42,192 bases of DNA from Nocardiaceae bacterium (GCA_021372355.1 JAJFUQ010000133.1:1-42192), one strand, 5' to 3'. Positions 1 through 7,948 are shown, counted from the stretch's first letter. Notes: a model not told the origin generated them from the letters alone. Program-made: numbers and translations.

Positions 1-1067
1 TGCACATGGCGGCCGATGAGATCAACGCGTCCGGCGGCATCCTGGGCAAGAAGATCGAGTACATCCAGGAAGACGGCGCCACCGACTGGCCGACATTCGC
101 GGAGAAGACCGAGAAGCTCATCACCAAGGACTGCGTCGCCGCGATCTTCGGCGGTTGGACGTCGTCGTCGCGCAAGGCCGTCAAGCCGGTCGTCGAGCGG
201 CTCAACGGCCTGTTCTACTACCCGGTCCAGTACGAGGGCCTGGAGTCGTCCAAGAACATCTACTACACCGGCGCAACGACCAATCAGCAGATCATCCCCG
301 CTCTGGACTACCTCAAGTCCCAAGGCGTCAAGAGGCTCTTCCTGGCCGGATCGGACTACGTCTTCCCGCGTACCGCCAACGCGATCATCAAGCTCTACGC
401 CAAAGAACTCGGTATCGAGATCGTCGGCGAGGAGTACGTCCCGCTCGACAAGGACGACTGGACCACCCAGGTCGCCAAGATCGTCGCGGCCAAGCCCGAC
501 TACGTCTTCAACACCATCAACGGCTCCTCGAACGTGGGCTTCGTCAAGGCCTACTACGACGCCGGGCTGACGCCGGAAACCACGCCAATCATCTCAGTCT
601 CCATCGCCGAGGAAGAGGCGCCGGCCATGGGCCACTCGGTCACCGGCAACTACGCGTCGTGGAACTACTTCCAGTCCCTCCAGACGCCGAACAACCCGGG
701 ATTCATCGAGCGCTGGAAGGCCTACCCGGGCAGCTCCGGCGTGACCTCCGACCCGATGGAAGCGGCCTACATTTCGCTGTACCTGTACAAGGCACAGGTC
801 GAGGCCGCCGGCTCATTCGACGTGAACGCCATCAACAAGGCTTCGCTGGAGAAGACCATCACCGTCGACGCTCCGGAAGGCCTGGTAACGCTCAACGGCA
901 AGAACCACCACATTTCCAAGCCGGGACACATCGGTCGAATCAACGCCGACAACCAGTTCGACATCGTCTGGGCGTCGCCCGGCGTCATCGAACCGGACCC
1001 GTACCTGGAGGGCTACGCCTGGTTCCCCTCGGACGTGCGCGCGCGGCTCGTGAAGGCCGCCGGCTGA
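1..1067 (+). CDS. urtA: Urea ABC transporter, substrate-binding protein UrtA (5' end outside window)
   Basis: This is the periplasmic-type binding protein that delivers urea to the UrtBC permease. The open frame enters from the window edge (codon CAC at 3-5), so the ATG at 6 is internal; the N-terminus with its signal peptide or lipobox is missing. The visible part carries UrtA hallmarks: EDGATDWPTFAEK (about residues 22-34 of the visible frame), FGGWTSSSRKAVKPV, and the YYPVQYEGLE block that distinguishes urea from amino-acid binding proteins. The C-terminus (HHISKPGHIGRI, then a WASPG block) is complete, ending in TGA at 1065-1067. It is followed by a hairpin and then urtB, in the usual urtABCDE order. 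The identification rests on family motifs and operon order and is very secure; substrate specificity is inferred from the family. Confidence 0.97.
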   Translation, partial: HMAADEINASGGILGKKIEYIQEDGATDWPTFAEKTEKLITKDCVAAIFGGWTSSSRKAVKPVVERLNGLFYYPVQYEGLESSKNIYYTGATTNQQIIPALDYLKSQGVKRLFLAGSDYVFPRTANAIIKLYAKELGIEIVGEEYVPLDKDDWTTQVAKIVAAKPDYVFNTINGSSNVGFVKAYYDAGLTPETTPIISVSIAEEEAPAMGHSVTGNYASWNYFQSLQTPNNPGFIERWKAYPGSSGVTSDPMEAAYISLYLYKAQVEAAGSFDVNAINKASLEKTITVDAPEGLVTLNGKNHHISKPGHIGRINADNQFDIVWASPGVIEPDPYLEGYAWFPSDVRARLVKAAG

Positions 1068-1080
1068 TCTAGCCAACCCT

Positions 1081-1120
1081 GTGGTGGGGTCTTGTGCTCT
1101 GAAGTACGAGACCCCACCAC
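1081..1120 (+). terminator. Intercistronic hairpin between urtA and urtB
   Basis: The arms at 1081-1092 (GTGGTGGGGTCT) and 1109-1120 are perfectly complementary over 12 bp, with a 16-nt loop. No U-run follows (the next bases are TCCCCCTCCC), so full termination is doubtful. A stable stem at this place, just after the binding-protein gene, fits partial termination or 3'-end protection that keeps urtA mRNA more abundant than the permease and ATPase mRNA. The role is inferred; the stem is read directly. Confidence 0.7.
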
Positions 1121-1157
1121 TCCCCCTCCCACTCCTTAACCTGGAGAGGCTCACTCC

Positions 1158-2042
1158 TTGTCTTCATTCATCGCCCCGCTTCTGAACGGAAGTGCGGATG
1201 GCGCGCTCCTTCTGTTGGTGGCCATGGGGCTCGCCCTGACCTTCGGGCAGATGGGCGTCATAAACATGGCGCACGGCGAGTTCGTGATGGCCGGGGCGTT
1301 CTGCGCCTACCTCACCCAACAGGTCGTTTCCAGCACCAAGATCTCCATCCTGATCGCCATCCCCGTCGCCTTTGTGGTCGCGGGTCTACTGGGCCTGATC
1401 CTCGAGATGGGGATCATCCAGTGGATGTATGACCGCCCGCTCGACACCCTCCTGGTGACCGTCGGTGTCAGCCTCATTCTCAAGCAGGCTGCCCTGCAGA
1501 TCTTCCCTGCGCAGGGTGTTCCGGTGGTGAAGCCGCACTGGCTCGACGGCCAGGTTCCCGTTCTCGGCTATGAATGGCCGCTTCGCCAGGTCTTCACCAT
1601 CGTGCTCGCACTGATCTGTCTCGGCGGACTGGCCGCGCTCCTGAAGTACAGCGCATTCGGCCGCCGAATCCGGGCCACCGTACAGAACCGGGCCCTCGCC
1701 GAAACCCTGGGAGTTTCCACCCGGTCCGTGGACCGGCTCACCTTCTTCATCGGCTCCGGGCTCGCGGGTATCGGCGGTGTCGCCGTCTCGCTGGCGGGCG
1801 GGACCAACGCCTCGATGGGCGCGAAGTACATCATCCCCGCGTTCCTCGTTGTTGTCGTCGGCGGCCTCGGCCAGCTCAAAGGCACCATCATCGCGGCCTT
1901 CGCCGTCGGTATCTCCATGGCCTACCTCGCCGACTGGACGACGGGCAGCATGGCGCAAGTCATTGCCTTCGTCTTGATCGTGGTCTTCCTCCAGATCAAG
2001 CCGCAGGGACTCTTCACCGTCCGAACGAGAGGACTGGCATGA
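1158..2042 (+). CDS. urtB: Urea ABC transporter, permease subunit UrtB
   Basis: This is a branched-chain amino-acid/urea-type (LivH family) membrane permease of 294 aa with about eight hydrophobic segments. The start is TTG at 1158, chosen because GGAGAGG lies at 1143-1149, 8 nt upstream, and because the protein then begins MSSFIAPLLNGSADGALLL, as UrtB does. Typical LivH/UrtB features are the ALTFGQMGVINMAHGEF block (about residues 27-43), and RRIRATVQNRALAETLGV with TFFIGSGLAGIGG in the second half, the cytoplasmic loop that contacts the ATPases. Its stop overlaps the urtC start (ATGA at 2039-2042), which indicates translational coupling. It would pair with UrtC and the ATPases UrtD and UrtE to import urea. 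Confidence 0.96.
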   Translation: MSSFIAPLLNGSADGALLLLVAMGLALTFGQMGVINMAHGEFVMAGAFCAYLTQQVVSSTKISILIAIPVAFVVAGLLGLILEMGIIQWMYDRPLDTLLVTVGVSLILKQAALQIFPAQGVPVVKPHWLDGQVPVLGYEWPLRQVFTIVLALICLGGLAALLKYSAFGRRIRATVQNRALAETLGVSTRSVDRLTFFIGSGLAGIGGVAVSLAGGTNASMGAKYIIPAFLVVVVGGLGQLKGTIIAAFAVGISMAYLADWTTGSMAQVIAFVLIVVFLQIKPQGLFTVRTRGLA

Positions 2043-3232
2043 GTACGCCGATCAGCGACACCAAGATGGCTCCCGAGACACCGGTCGCGCACTCAGTGGA
2101 AGCTGGTATGGCTGCGCCGATCAACGGCACGGCACCAATCAAGGGCACTGCACCAATCAAGGGCACCAAGGTGCTGTCCTTCCTGCGCGGGCCGTGGGGC
2201 TCACTACTCGGCATCGGGCTCCTGGCCCTGCTACTGCTCGCGGTGGCGCCGGCTCTGCTCACCGACTTCCGACTCAACAACCTCGCGAAGTACTGCGCGT
2301 GGGCGATGGTCGCCGTCGGCATCGGCCTGGCCTGGGGGCGCGGCGGCATGCTCGTGCTTGGTCAGGGCGTCTTCTTCGGCCTCGGCGCCTACGCCATGGG
2401 CATGCATATGCAGCTCGAAACCGTTGGGGAGGGCGGGATCCCGACCTTCATGATTCTCTACGACCCGCTGGCACCGCTGCCCTCATGGTGGGAGCCGTTC
2501 CGCAGCGGAACCTTCACGATCATCGCGATCGTGGTCGCCCCGATCATCGTGTCCTCGATCCTGGGCTATGCGATCTTCAAGCGCCGGGTGAAAGGCGCAT
2601 ACTTCGCGATCCTCACGCAGGCGCTGGCCGTCGCCCTGGCTACGCTGATCACCTCCACGATCAAGTGGACCGGCGGCGACACCGGACTCTCCGGCTTCCG
2701 CTCGTTCTTCGGCTACGACATCAACGACCCGATCAACAAACGGATGATCTACTTCATCACCGCAGCCCTGCTCGTCGTCTGCATGGTGGTGGCATGGCAG
2801 TTGTATCGCAGTCGCTTCGGGGAGCTCCTGATTGCCACCCGCGACGCCGAGGAGCGCGTCCGCTTCCTCGGCTACGATCCGGCCAACATCAAACTGGTTG
2901 CCTTCGTCGTGGCCGCAGTGATGGCGAGTATCGGTGGAGCCATGTTCGTGCCGATCGTCGGCATCATCTCCCCCAAGGACATCGGCGCGGCCGCCTCGAT
3001 CTTCATGATCGCCGGTGTGGCGCTCGGCGGACGGGCGGCGCTCTTCGGGCCGGTGCTCGGTGCACTGGCGATCGGATACGGCCAGTCCACACTCTCCGAG
3101 CAATGGCCCAACTTCTGGATCTACCTGCTCGGATTGGTGTTCATCGTCGTCATCCTGCTGATCCCGGGCGGTATCGCCTCGATCCCCAAGCAGCTGAGCG
3201 GCTTCATCCGGACAAAGGAATCGACCACATGA
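2039..3232 (+). CDS. urtC: Urea ABC transporter, permease subunit UrtC
   Basis: This is the second permease, LivM-type, 397 aa. It starts at the ATG overlapping the urtB stop. The core runs from about residue 50 (LSFLRGPWGSLLGIG) through roughly nine to ten hydrophobic segments. WGRGGMLVLGQGVFFGLGAYAMGMHM and the RDAEERVRFLGYDPANIKL loop identify the LivM/UrtC family. Oddity: a hydrophilic leader of about 45 residues precedes the first membrane span and holds three consecutive copies of an 18-bp repeat (2114-2167) encoding API(N/K)GT. This leader is not part of the family core and may be a replication-slippage product. The stop overlaps the urtD start (ATGA at 3229-3232). Confidence 0.96.
   Translation: MSTPISDTKMAPETPVAHSVEAGMAAPINGTAPIKGTAPIKGTKVLSFLRGPWGSLLGIGLLALLLLAVAPALLTDFRLNNLAKYCAWAMVAVGIGLAWGRGGMLVLGQGVFFGLGAYAMGMHMQLETVGEGGIPTFMILYDPLAPLPSWWEPFRSGTFTIIAIVVAPIIVSSILGYAIFKRRVKGAYFAILTQALAVALATLITSTIKWTGGDTGLSGFRSFFGYDINDPINKRMIYFITAALLVVCMVVAWQLYRSRFGELLIATRDAEERVRFLGYDPANIKLVAFVVAAVMASIGGAMFVPIVGIISPKDIGAAASIFMIAGVALGGRAALFGPVLGALAIGYGQSTLSEQWPNFWIYLLGLVFIVVILLIPGGIASIPKQLSGFIRTKESTT
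2114..2167 (+). repeat. Three tandem 18-bp repeats inside urtC
   Basis: Units at 2114-2131, 2132-2149 and 2150-2167 encode the hexapeptide API(N/K)GT three times. Units two and three differ at a single base, while the first is more diverged. The repeat sits in the hydrophilic N-terminal leader before the first membrane span, where copy-number change would keep the frame and probably be tolerated. Confidence 0.9.
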
Positions 3233-3996
3233 GCATGGACGATGACAAGCTCGACTATCTCGAGACGCAGGGCCTGACGGTCGACTTCGACGGATTCAAA
3301 GCCGTCAACGGGGTTGACGTAACCTTCCTCCAGGGCCGTCTGCACTTCCTGATCGGGCCGAACGGTGCGGGCAAAACGACCCTGGTCGACGCTCTCACCG
3401 GTCTGGTGAAAGGCACCGGCTACGCGGCGTACGGAAACTATGACCTGCTCTCGATGAAGTCGCACCAGATTGTGCGGGCCGGCGTGGGACGGACGTTCCA
3501 GACCGCGACCGTCTTTGAAGAACTCACCGTCTTGCAGAACCTCGACATCGCCGGGGGTGTTCACCGCAAAGCGCGACAAATGCTACGCACGCGTCAAGGC
3601 ATACCGTCGTATGTCGAGGAGGCCCTGGAAACGATCGGGCTCACGAAGCACAAGGACCGCCCCGCCGGGATACTCGCGCACGGCCAGAAGCAGTGGCTGG
3701 AGATCGGCATGCTGCTGGTGCAGGACGCCAAGGTGATGTTCCTCGACGAGACCGTCGCGGGGATGAGCGCCGAAGAGCGTGACGAGACCGGAGAACTGCT
3801 CAAGCGCCTCGCGCCGTCGCGCACCATCGTCGTGATCGAGCACGACATGGAGTTCGTCCGGAACTTCGCCGACATCGTCACGGTCATGCACGCCGGGAAG
3901 GTACTGACCGAAGGCAGCGTAGCCGAGATCCAGGCCAACCCCCAGGTCCAAGAGGTCTACCTGGGCCGGAGCGTAGAAGGAGCACTGAATGACTGA
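3229..3996 (+). CDS. urtD: Urea ABC transporter, ATP-binding protein UrtD
   Basis: This is the first ATPase of the urea importer, 255 aa, LivG-like. Walker A is GPNGAGKTT (about residues 44-52). The ABC signature has the UrtD-specific form LAHGQKQWLEIGM rather than LSGGQ. Walker B is VMFLDETVAGMS, and the H-loop is VVIEHDMEFVR. The family usually has DEPVAGM after Walker B; here the proline is a threonine, a mild departure that leaves the catalytic Glu intact. The start ATG overlaps the urtC stop; a second in-frame ATG lies two codons downstream. The gene overlaps urtE by 8 bases. The assignment is secure from the QKQWLEIG signature and gene order. Confidence 0.96.
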   Translation: MSMDDDKLDYLETQGLTVDFDGFKAVNGVDVTFLQGRLHFLIGPNGAGKTTLVDALTGLVKGTGYAAYGNYDLLSMKSHQIVRAGVGRTFQTATVFEELTVLQNLDIAGGVHRKARQMLRTRQGIPSYVEEALETIGLTKHKDRPAGILAHGQKQWLEIGMLLVQDAKVMFLDETVAGMSAEERDETGELLKRLAPSRTIVVIEHDMEFVRNFADIVTVMHAGKVLTEGSVAEIQANPQVQEVYLGRSVEGALND

Positions 3997-4681
3997 GAGC
4001 GCTTTGGAACTGGTAGGAGTGACTGCCGGCTACGGCCGCAGTATGGTGCTGCACGACGTCAGCCTGACCGTGCCAGCTGGCGGTGCGGTCTCCCTGATGG
4101 GGCACAACGGAGCGGGCAAGACCACCCTGTTGCGCGTCGCCGTCGGGCTGCTAGGTGTCCGGTCAGGGCAGGTCCTGGTCAACGGCGAGGACGTCACCAA
4201 GCAGCGCCCCAACGCACGGGTGAAACGAGGAATCGGCTACGTCCCGCAGGGCCAGCTGAGCTTCCCGCAGATGACCACGTTGGAGAACCTGCAGTTGGTC
4301 ACGACGCGGCAGTCCGAGATCGACGAGATGCTGGATCTCTTCCCGGCCCTGACCGGTTTGCTCTCGCGGCGCGCAGGCCTGCTCTCCGGTGGACAACGAC
4401 AGCAACTCTCGATTGCCCGCACGCTCCTGACCAAGCCACGGATGTTGATCCTCGACGAGCCGACGGAGGGCATCCAGCCCAACGTAGTGGCCGAGATCGA
4501 GCGGGTGATCGTCGAGCTGACCCAGCGCGGCGACCTCTCGGTCCTGCTCGTCGAGCAACATGTGGGATTCGCACTGCGCTCGACAGGCTCCTATTACGTG
4601 CTCGAGTCCGGCCGCATCACGTCGTCTGGTACGGGTGGCGAGAGCGCCCTCGGGGATGTCCGCGCCGCGATGGCCGTGTAG
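3989..4681 (+). CDS. urtE: Urea ABC transporter, ATP-binding protein UrtE
   Basis: This is the second ATPase, 230 aa, LivF-like. Walker A is GHNGAGKTT, the signature is LSGGQRQQLSIARTLL, Walker B is MLILDEPTEGIQPN and the H-loop is LLVEQH. GIGYVPQGQLSFPQMTTLENL is the usual UrtE Q-loop region. The ATG at 3989 has AAGGAG 7 nt upstream inside the end of urtD, so translation is coupled. It completes urtABCDE on one transcript. No urease (ure) genes follow, so in this genome the importer and urease are not adjacent, at least on this side. I see no clear terminator after the TAG at 4679-4681. Confidence 0.96.
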   Translation: MTESALELVGVTAGYGRSMVLHDVSLTVPAGGAVSLMGHNGAGKTTLLRVAVGLLGVRSGQVLVNGEDVTKQRPNARVKRGIGYVPQGQLSFPQMTTLENLQLVTTRQSEIDEMLDLFPALTGLLSRRAGLLSGGQRQQLSIARTLLTKPRMLILDEPTEGIQPNVVAEIERVIVELTQRGDLSVLLVEQHVGFALRSTGSYYVLESGRITSSGTGGESALGDVRAAMAV

Positions 4682-4728
4682 GAAGAGCACTCAACTTTCG
4701 TGGCTGAATCGTCGCTTGCTCCGCATTA

Positions 4729-4767
4729 GTCACTAGCTTCACACTGGTCACATCAGTCACCTAGGTG
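4729..4767 (+). promoter_or_regulatory. Four GTCAC-type repeats at exact 9-bp pitch (candidate MtrA-like site)
   Basis: Pentamers GTCAC, TTCAC, GTCAC and GTCAC begin at 4729, 4738, 4747 and 4756, each exactly 9 bp after the last. They are followed by a perfect 10-bp palindrome CACCTAGGTG at 4758-4767. MtrA of Mycobacterium tuberculosis is reported to bind 9-bp direct repeats resembling GTCACAGCG. The array ends about 20 bases before the GTG of the next gene, so it probably overlaps the core promoter. The repeat is read directly; the regulator is inferred. Confidence 0.55.
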
Positions 4768-4781
4768 TCAGGAGTGAGCGG

Positions 4782-5828
4782 GTGCATCGGGTACTTCACT
4801 GCGCGGTCGTCGCGGGGATGACGGCGGCGGCCTGCGCGACCGTTACGGCACAGGCAGCGCCGACGCCTCCGAGCATCACCGTGATGACTCGCAATCTGTA
4901 CCTCGGCGCCGACCTCACGCCCCTGGCCACCGCACTCACCACCGCCGATCAGGCTCAACGGGCGGCGGACGTGTTCCGGCAGGTTCAGGCAACCGACTTC
5001 GGTGCGCGCGCGAAACTGCTGGCCGCGGAGATCGCCGCGGCCGGACCGGACCTGGTCGGTCTGCAGGAAGTCGCGCTGTGGCGCACCGGTGATGTCGGAG
5101 TTCTCGATGGCACCCGCACCCCGGCCACCCATGTCGCCTACGACTTCCTCGGCCTTCTGCAGACCGAGCTCGCAGCACGGGGCCAGGACTACGAGGTCGC
5201 CGTCACCGAACAGGGCTTCGACGCGGAGGTCTCGACGACGCTTGGCTACGACGTTCGCTTCACCACCGGTGACGCAATCCTCGTGAAGCGGGGCAGCGTC
5301 ACGATCACCAAGCGATCAAGGGGGCTGTTCAAAACCTTCCTCACGATTCCTACCGTGAGCGGACCCATGCTCGACCGCCGCGGCTGGACCGCGGTCGACG
5401 CCAGCAAGAACGGCCGCATGTTCCGGTTCATCAACACGCACCTCGACTCGACGCTCGGTCCGATCCGGGTCAGTCAGGCGACCGAACTCACGACCGGACC
5501 TGCCGCCACCTGGCAACGCGTTGTCCTGGTCGGAGATCTGAACGCCACTCCGAACGAAACCCTGTTCCCGGCGTACAAGGTGCTCATCGGTGCCGGGTTC
5601 CGCGATGCGTGGACTGCGACGCACGGCACCGAACCGGGCTTCACCTGCTGCAACGCCAGCGATCTGTTGGGTCCGAACACCTTCACCCAACGGATCGACC
5701 ACGTGTTGAGCCGACCCGCGCTGCTGGCCACCAACACCTACCGGACGGGAATCGATCCCAGCGAGCGCACCCCAGCGGGTGAGTGGCCGTCCGATCACGC
5801 TGGAGTCGTCGCGACATTCCGCCTGTAG
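4782..5828 (+). CDS. Secreted endonuclease/exonuclease/phosphatase-family protein
   Basis: This 348-aa exported protein has the EEP fold (DNase I, sphingomyelinase, inositol phosphatase superfamily). The GTG at 4782 is preceded by AGGAG at 4770-4774. A Sec signal peptide covers about residues 1-26, with likely cleavage at AQA/AP. EEP landmarks appear in order: TRNLYLG (first strand, metal-region Asn), LQEV (catalytic Glu), FINTHLDS, VLVGDLNATP (Asp and Asn pair), and the C-terminal SDHAGVVATF (catalytic Asp-His). The substrate cannot be told from sequence; a secreted phosphodiesterase acting on lipid, nucleic acid or phosphorylated sugars is possible. The gene stands alone with the 9-bp repeat array upstream, and ends 3 bp from a convergent gene. 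Confidence 0.88.
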   Translation: MHRVLHCAVVAGMTAAACATVTAQAAPTPPSITVMTRNLYLGADLTPLATALTTADQAQRAADVFRQVQATDFGARAKLLAAEIAAAGPDLVGLQEVALWRTGDVGVLDGTRTPATHVAYDFLGLLQTELAARGQDYEVAVTEQGFDAEVSTTLGYDVRFTTGDAILVKRGSVTITKRSRGLFKTFLTIPTVSGPMLDRRGWTAVDASKNGRMFRFINTHLDSTLGPIRVSQATELTTGPAATWQRVVLVGDLNATPNETLFPAYKVLIGAGFRDAWTATHGTEPGFTCCNASDLLGPNTFTQRIDHVLSRPALLATNTYRTGIDPSERTPAGEWPSDHAGVVATFRL

Positions 5829-5831
5829 CGT

Positions 5832-6494
5832 CTAGATGACCGGGATCTCCAAGCCCTGCAGATTCCAGACGACAGCGCCCGCGCCGACCGTCACGACATA
5901 CAGCAGCGCAAACCACAGCCCGCGCGGAATGCGGGTCAGCCGCCAGAGCCCGTCGACGTCGGTGCGCCCCGTCCGGTTCCGAGTGGTCTCCGAAATGGTG
6001 CGGAGATTGCCCAGAACGAGGACCCAGGCCAGCACGAAGAACAGCTGACCTTGAAGGTCGACGGTGCTGTGCCCGTCGAGCCAGATCAGGCCGACGACCG
6101 CGCCGACGAGAAGCAAAGCGCCGAAAACGTTCCGGATGAAGATCAGCATGATGGCGACCGCCGCCAGGGTCACCATCCCAAGGAACCGAAGGTGTCCTTC
6201 GGACATGAGGAAGGCGACGAACATCGCGGCCAACGGCGGCGCGAGGTAGCCCGCCGCGGCGGTGACGACCATGCCCGCGCCATACGGTTTGCCACGCGAC
6301 AGCGTCAGCCCCGAGGTGTCCGAGTGGAGCCGAATGCCGACGAGTTGACGTCCCGTGGCGAGGGCCGCGAGCGCGTGTCCCCCTTCGTGGACGATCGTCA
6401 CGACATGCCGGACAACCGTCCACAGCAGGACGACCAGCACAAACGCCACGACGAGAGCCGTGTAGTCACCCAACATGTCCAAGACCTGATCCAC
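5832..6494 (-). CDS. M50B-like membrane metalloprotease family protein
   Basis: This is a 220-aa integral membrane protein with six or so hydrophobic segments. The zinc-protease motif HEGGH (HExxH; about residues 36-40) lies in the second hydrophobic helix (VVRHVVTIVHEGGHALAAL), as in the M50B-like family of actinobacteria. YLAPPLAAMF further on resembles the family's second conserved block. The longest frame starts at GTG 6494; an ATG at 6476 is an alternative that would still keep the motif. The role is unknown; homologues are often annotated only as M50 family. It is divergent from the acyltransferase gene and convergent with the EEP gene, 3 bp apart. Confidence 0.82.
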   Translation of the reverse strand: MDQVLDMLGDYTALVVAFVLVVLLWTVVRHVVTIVHEGGHALAALATGRQLVGIRLHSDTSGLTLSRGKPYGAGMVVTAAAGYLAPPLAAMFVAFLMSEGHLRFLGMVTLAAVAIMLIFIRNVFGALLLVGAVVGLIWLDGHSTVDLQGQLFFVLAWVLVLGNLRTISETTRNRTGRTDVDGLWRLTRIPRGLWFALLYVVTVGAGAVVWNLQGLEIPVI

Positions 6495-6545
6495 GCCATC
6501 GAGTATCCGGGTGCAACGGCTGGGAACGTCCCGGTCGCGACCGAG

Positions 6546-6559
6546 GTCACATCAGTCGG
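6546..6559 (+). promoter_or_regulatory. GTCAC repeat pair in the M50/acyltransferase divergent region
   Basis: GTCAC at 6546 and GTCGG at 6555 keep the 9-bp pitch seen before the EEP gene. The 13-mer GGTCACATCAGTC here (6545-6557) is identical to 4746-4758. It lies about 50 bp upstream of the M50 start and 70 bp upstream of the acyltransferase. It is a weaker site with only two units, one imperfect. Confidence 0.3.
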
Positions 6560-6627
6560 CGTGCCGAACGGTGTTCCCCGACGGCATCGCCGATGCTCTA
6601 AGGAGCCGAATCGAGGAGTGATCCGCC

Positions 6628-7842
6628 ATTACGCAGGTACTGGAGGCGCCCGCAACCGCGCCCGGGACGTCGGGGCGCCTCGAACGAATTCTCGGCATCG
6701 CGTCGACGCGATCAAGCAGCAACGCGTACCTCGACGGCTTGCGTGCCATCGCGGTCCTCGCCGTCATCGGCCTGCACTCGTGGGCGGTCGCCGGCGATCA
6801 TCGGCCCGTCGGAATCCTCGGTCTCGACCTCACGCCGCTGTTCAAACACCTCTACCTCGGCGTCGACCTCTTCTTTCTGCTCAGTGGATTCCTGCTCGCG
6901 CGTCCGTGGTTCAGCGACGGTGCCCGTCCCCGGCTGGTCGAGTTCTGGAAGCGACGTCTGAAGCGAATCGCCCCGGCGTTCTACGTGAGCATCGTCGTGA
7001 CGATCATGCTGTTTGGCGGCCGGGTCATCCCCTGGGGCGAGCTCACCGTGGAGACCATCGCCGCCCACCTGCTCTTCATTCACAACTACATCCCCGTCGC
7101 GTCGACGGGACTGCACTTCACCAACGTGAGCTGGTGGACGCTGACCGTGGAGATGACGTGGTACCTCGTGCTTCCCGTCATCGCGATCGCATTCGCCGGG
7201 CGCCGGTGGTTCGTTGCCTTGCCGGTGTTTGCCGTGGTGTCGTGGGCCTGGCTCGAAGGCGCGAAGCACGGCATGGACGGGTTCGTCGGATGGATCACCG
7301 GGCTGACCGACGCGGACGCGCTCCGCGATTCGGGCGTCACGCAACCCGCCGCCGACTATGTGCGCGATGGCATCCTCGTCCCCGCGCTCCCCTCGTTCCT
7401 CCTGACGTTCGCGCTCGGCGTCGGGCTCGCGAAGATGTGGTGCGCGGCCCGGCGCGCTGAGTACTTCTGGACCAATACGCGGTTTGCCACCGTTGCCTTC
7501 GTCGCGTCGCTGATCGGCATGGTCGTCTGGGTTCGATTTCTGGCGGTCGACGAGGCCACCGATCGCTACTTCCTCGGAGTGCTCCTCGCCGTCGCCGTCT
7601 ACGGAGTCTCGTTCGGGGCGCCTGGTCTACGCCGCCCGCTGACGTGGCTGCCCCTGCGATACCTCGGGTGGGTCAGCTACGGCGTGTACCTCTATCACCT
7701 GCCGGTGATCGAAATCGTCACCTGGAAGCTCCACCTTTCGGTGACCGCGTGCATCGCGGTCACGGTGGTGGTGGCGAGCGGTGTCGCAACGGCGTCGTGG
7801 CTGCTCATCGAGCGGCCGTTTCTGGTGAAACATTCGCGCTAG
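6628..7842 (+). CDS. Acyltransferase 3 family membrane protein (probable ATT start)
   Basis: This integral membrane O-acyltransferase (acyltransferase 3 fold, about ten membrane spans) modifies surface sugars or lipids in its family. The conserved first block YLDGLRAIAVLAVIGLHSW holds the family RX10H motif (Arg39 and His50 if counted from 6628), followed by FKHLYLGVDLFFLLSGFLLARPW and WWTLTVEMTWYLVLPV. The nearest standard start, TTG at 6739, would cut the conserved block in half. In frame upstream, after the stop at 6619, there is no ATG, GTG or TTG. An ATT at 6628 follows GAGGAG by 9 nt and gives MTQVLEAPATAPG, a natural-looking N-terminus of 404 aa in total. A CTG at 6640 is a second option. 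No terminator is obvious after 7842. Confidence 0.85.
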   Translation: MTQVLEAPATAPGTSGRLERILGIASTRSSSNAYLDGLRAIAVLAVIGLHSWAVAGDHRPVGILGLDLTPLFKHLYLGVDLFFLLSGFLLARPWFSDGARPRLVEFWKRRLKRIAPAFYVSIVVTIMLFGGRVIPWGELTVETIAAHLLFIHNYIPVASTGLHFTNVSWWTLTVEMTWYLVLPVIAIAFAGRRWFVALPVFAVVSWAWLEGAKHGMDGFVGWITGLTDADALRDSGVTQPAADYVRDGILVPALPSFLLTFALGVGLAKMWCAARRAEYFWTNTRFATVAFVASLIGMVVWVRFLAVDEATDRYFLGVLLAVAVYGVSFGAPGLRRPLTWLPLRYLGWVSYGVYLYHLPVIEIVTWKLHLSVTACIAVTVVVASGVATASWLLIERPFLVKHSR

Positions 7843-7906
7843 CACTGGATTCAGGCCGCTCTCGCGGGGACCCTGGAAGTAGGGAATCCGAGAAGCCCCC
7901 TCGACC

Positions 7907-7948
7907 TTCACAGATTCCCCACCAGTCACATCCTTCACTTGTTATGTT
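7907..7948 (+). promoter_or_regulatory. Promoter region of L,D-transpeptidase with 9-bp-phased GTCAC/TTCAC repeats
   Basis: TTCAC at 7907, GTCAC at 7925 and TTCAC at 7934 are spaced 18 and 9 bp. A -10 candidate TATGTT lies at 7943-7948, so the repeats cover the -35 region where no good -35 hexamer is visible. That is the position expected of an activator. GTCACA (7925-7930) and TGTGAC (7951-7956) also form an inverted pair. The arrangement parallels the array at 4729. Confidence 0.45.
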
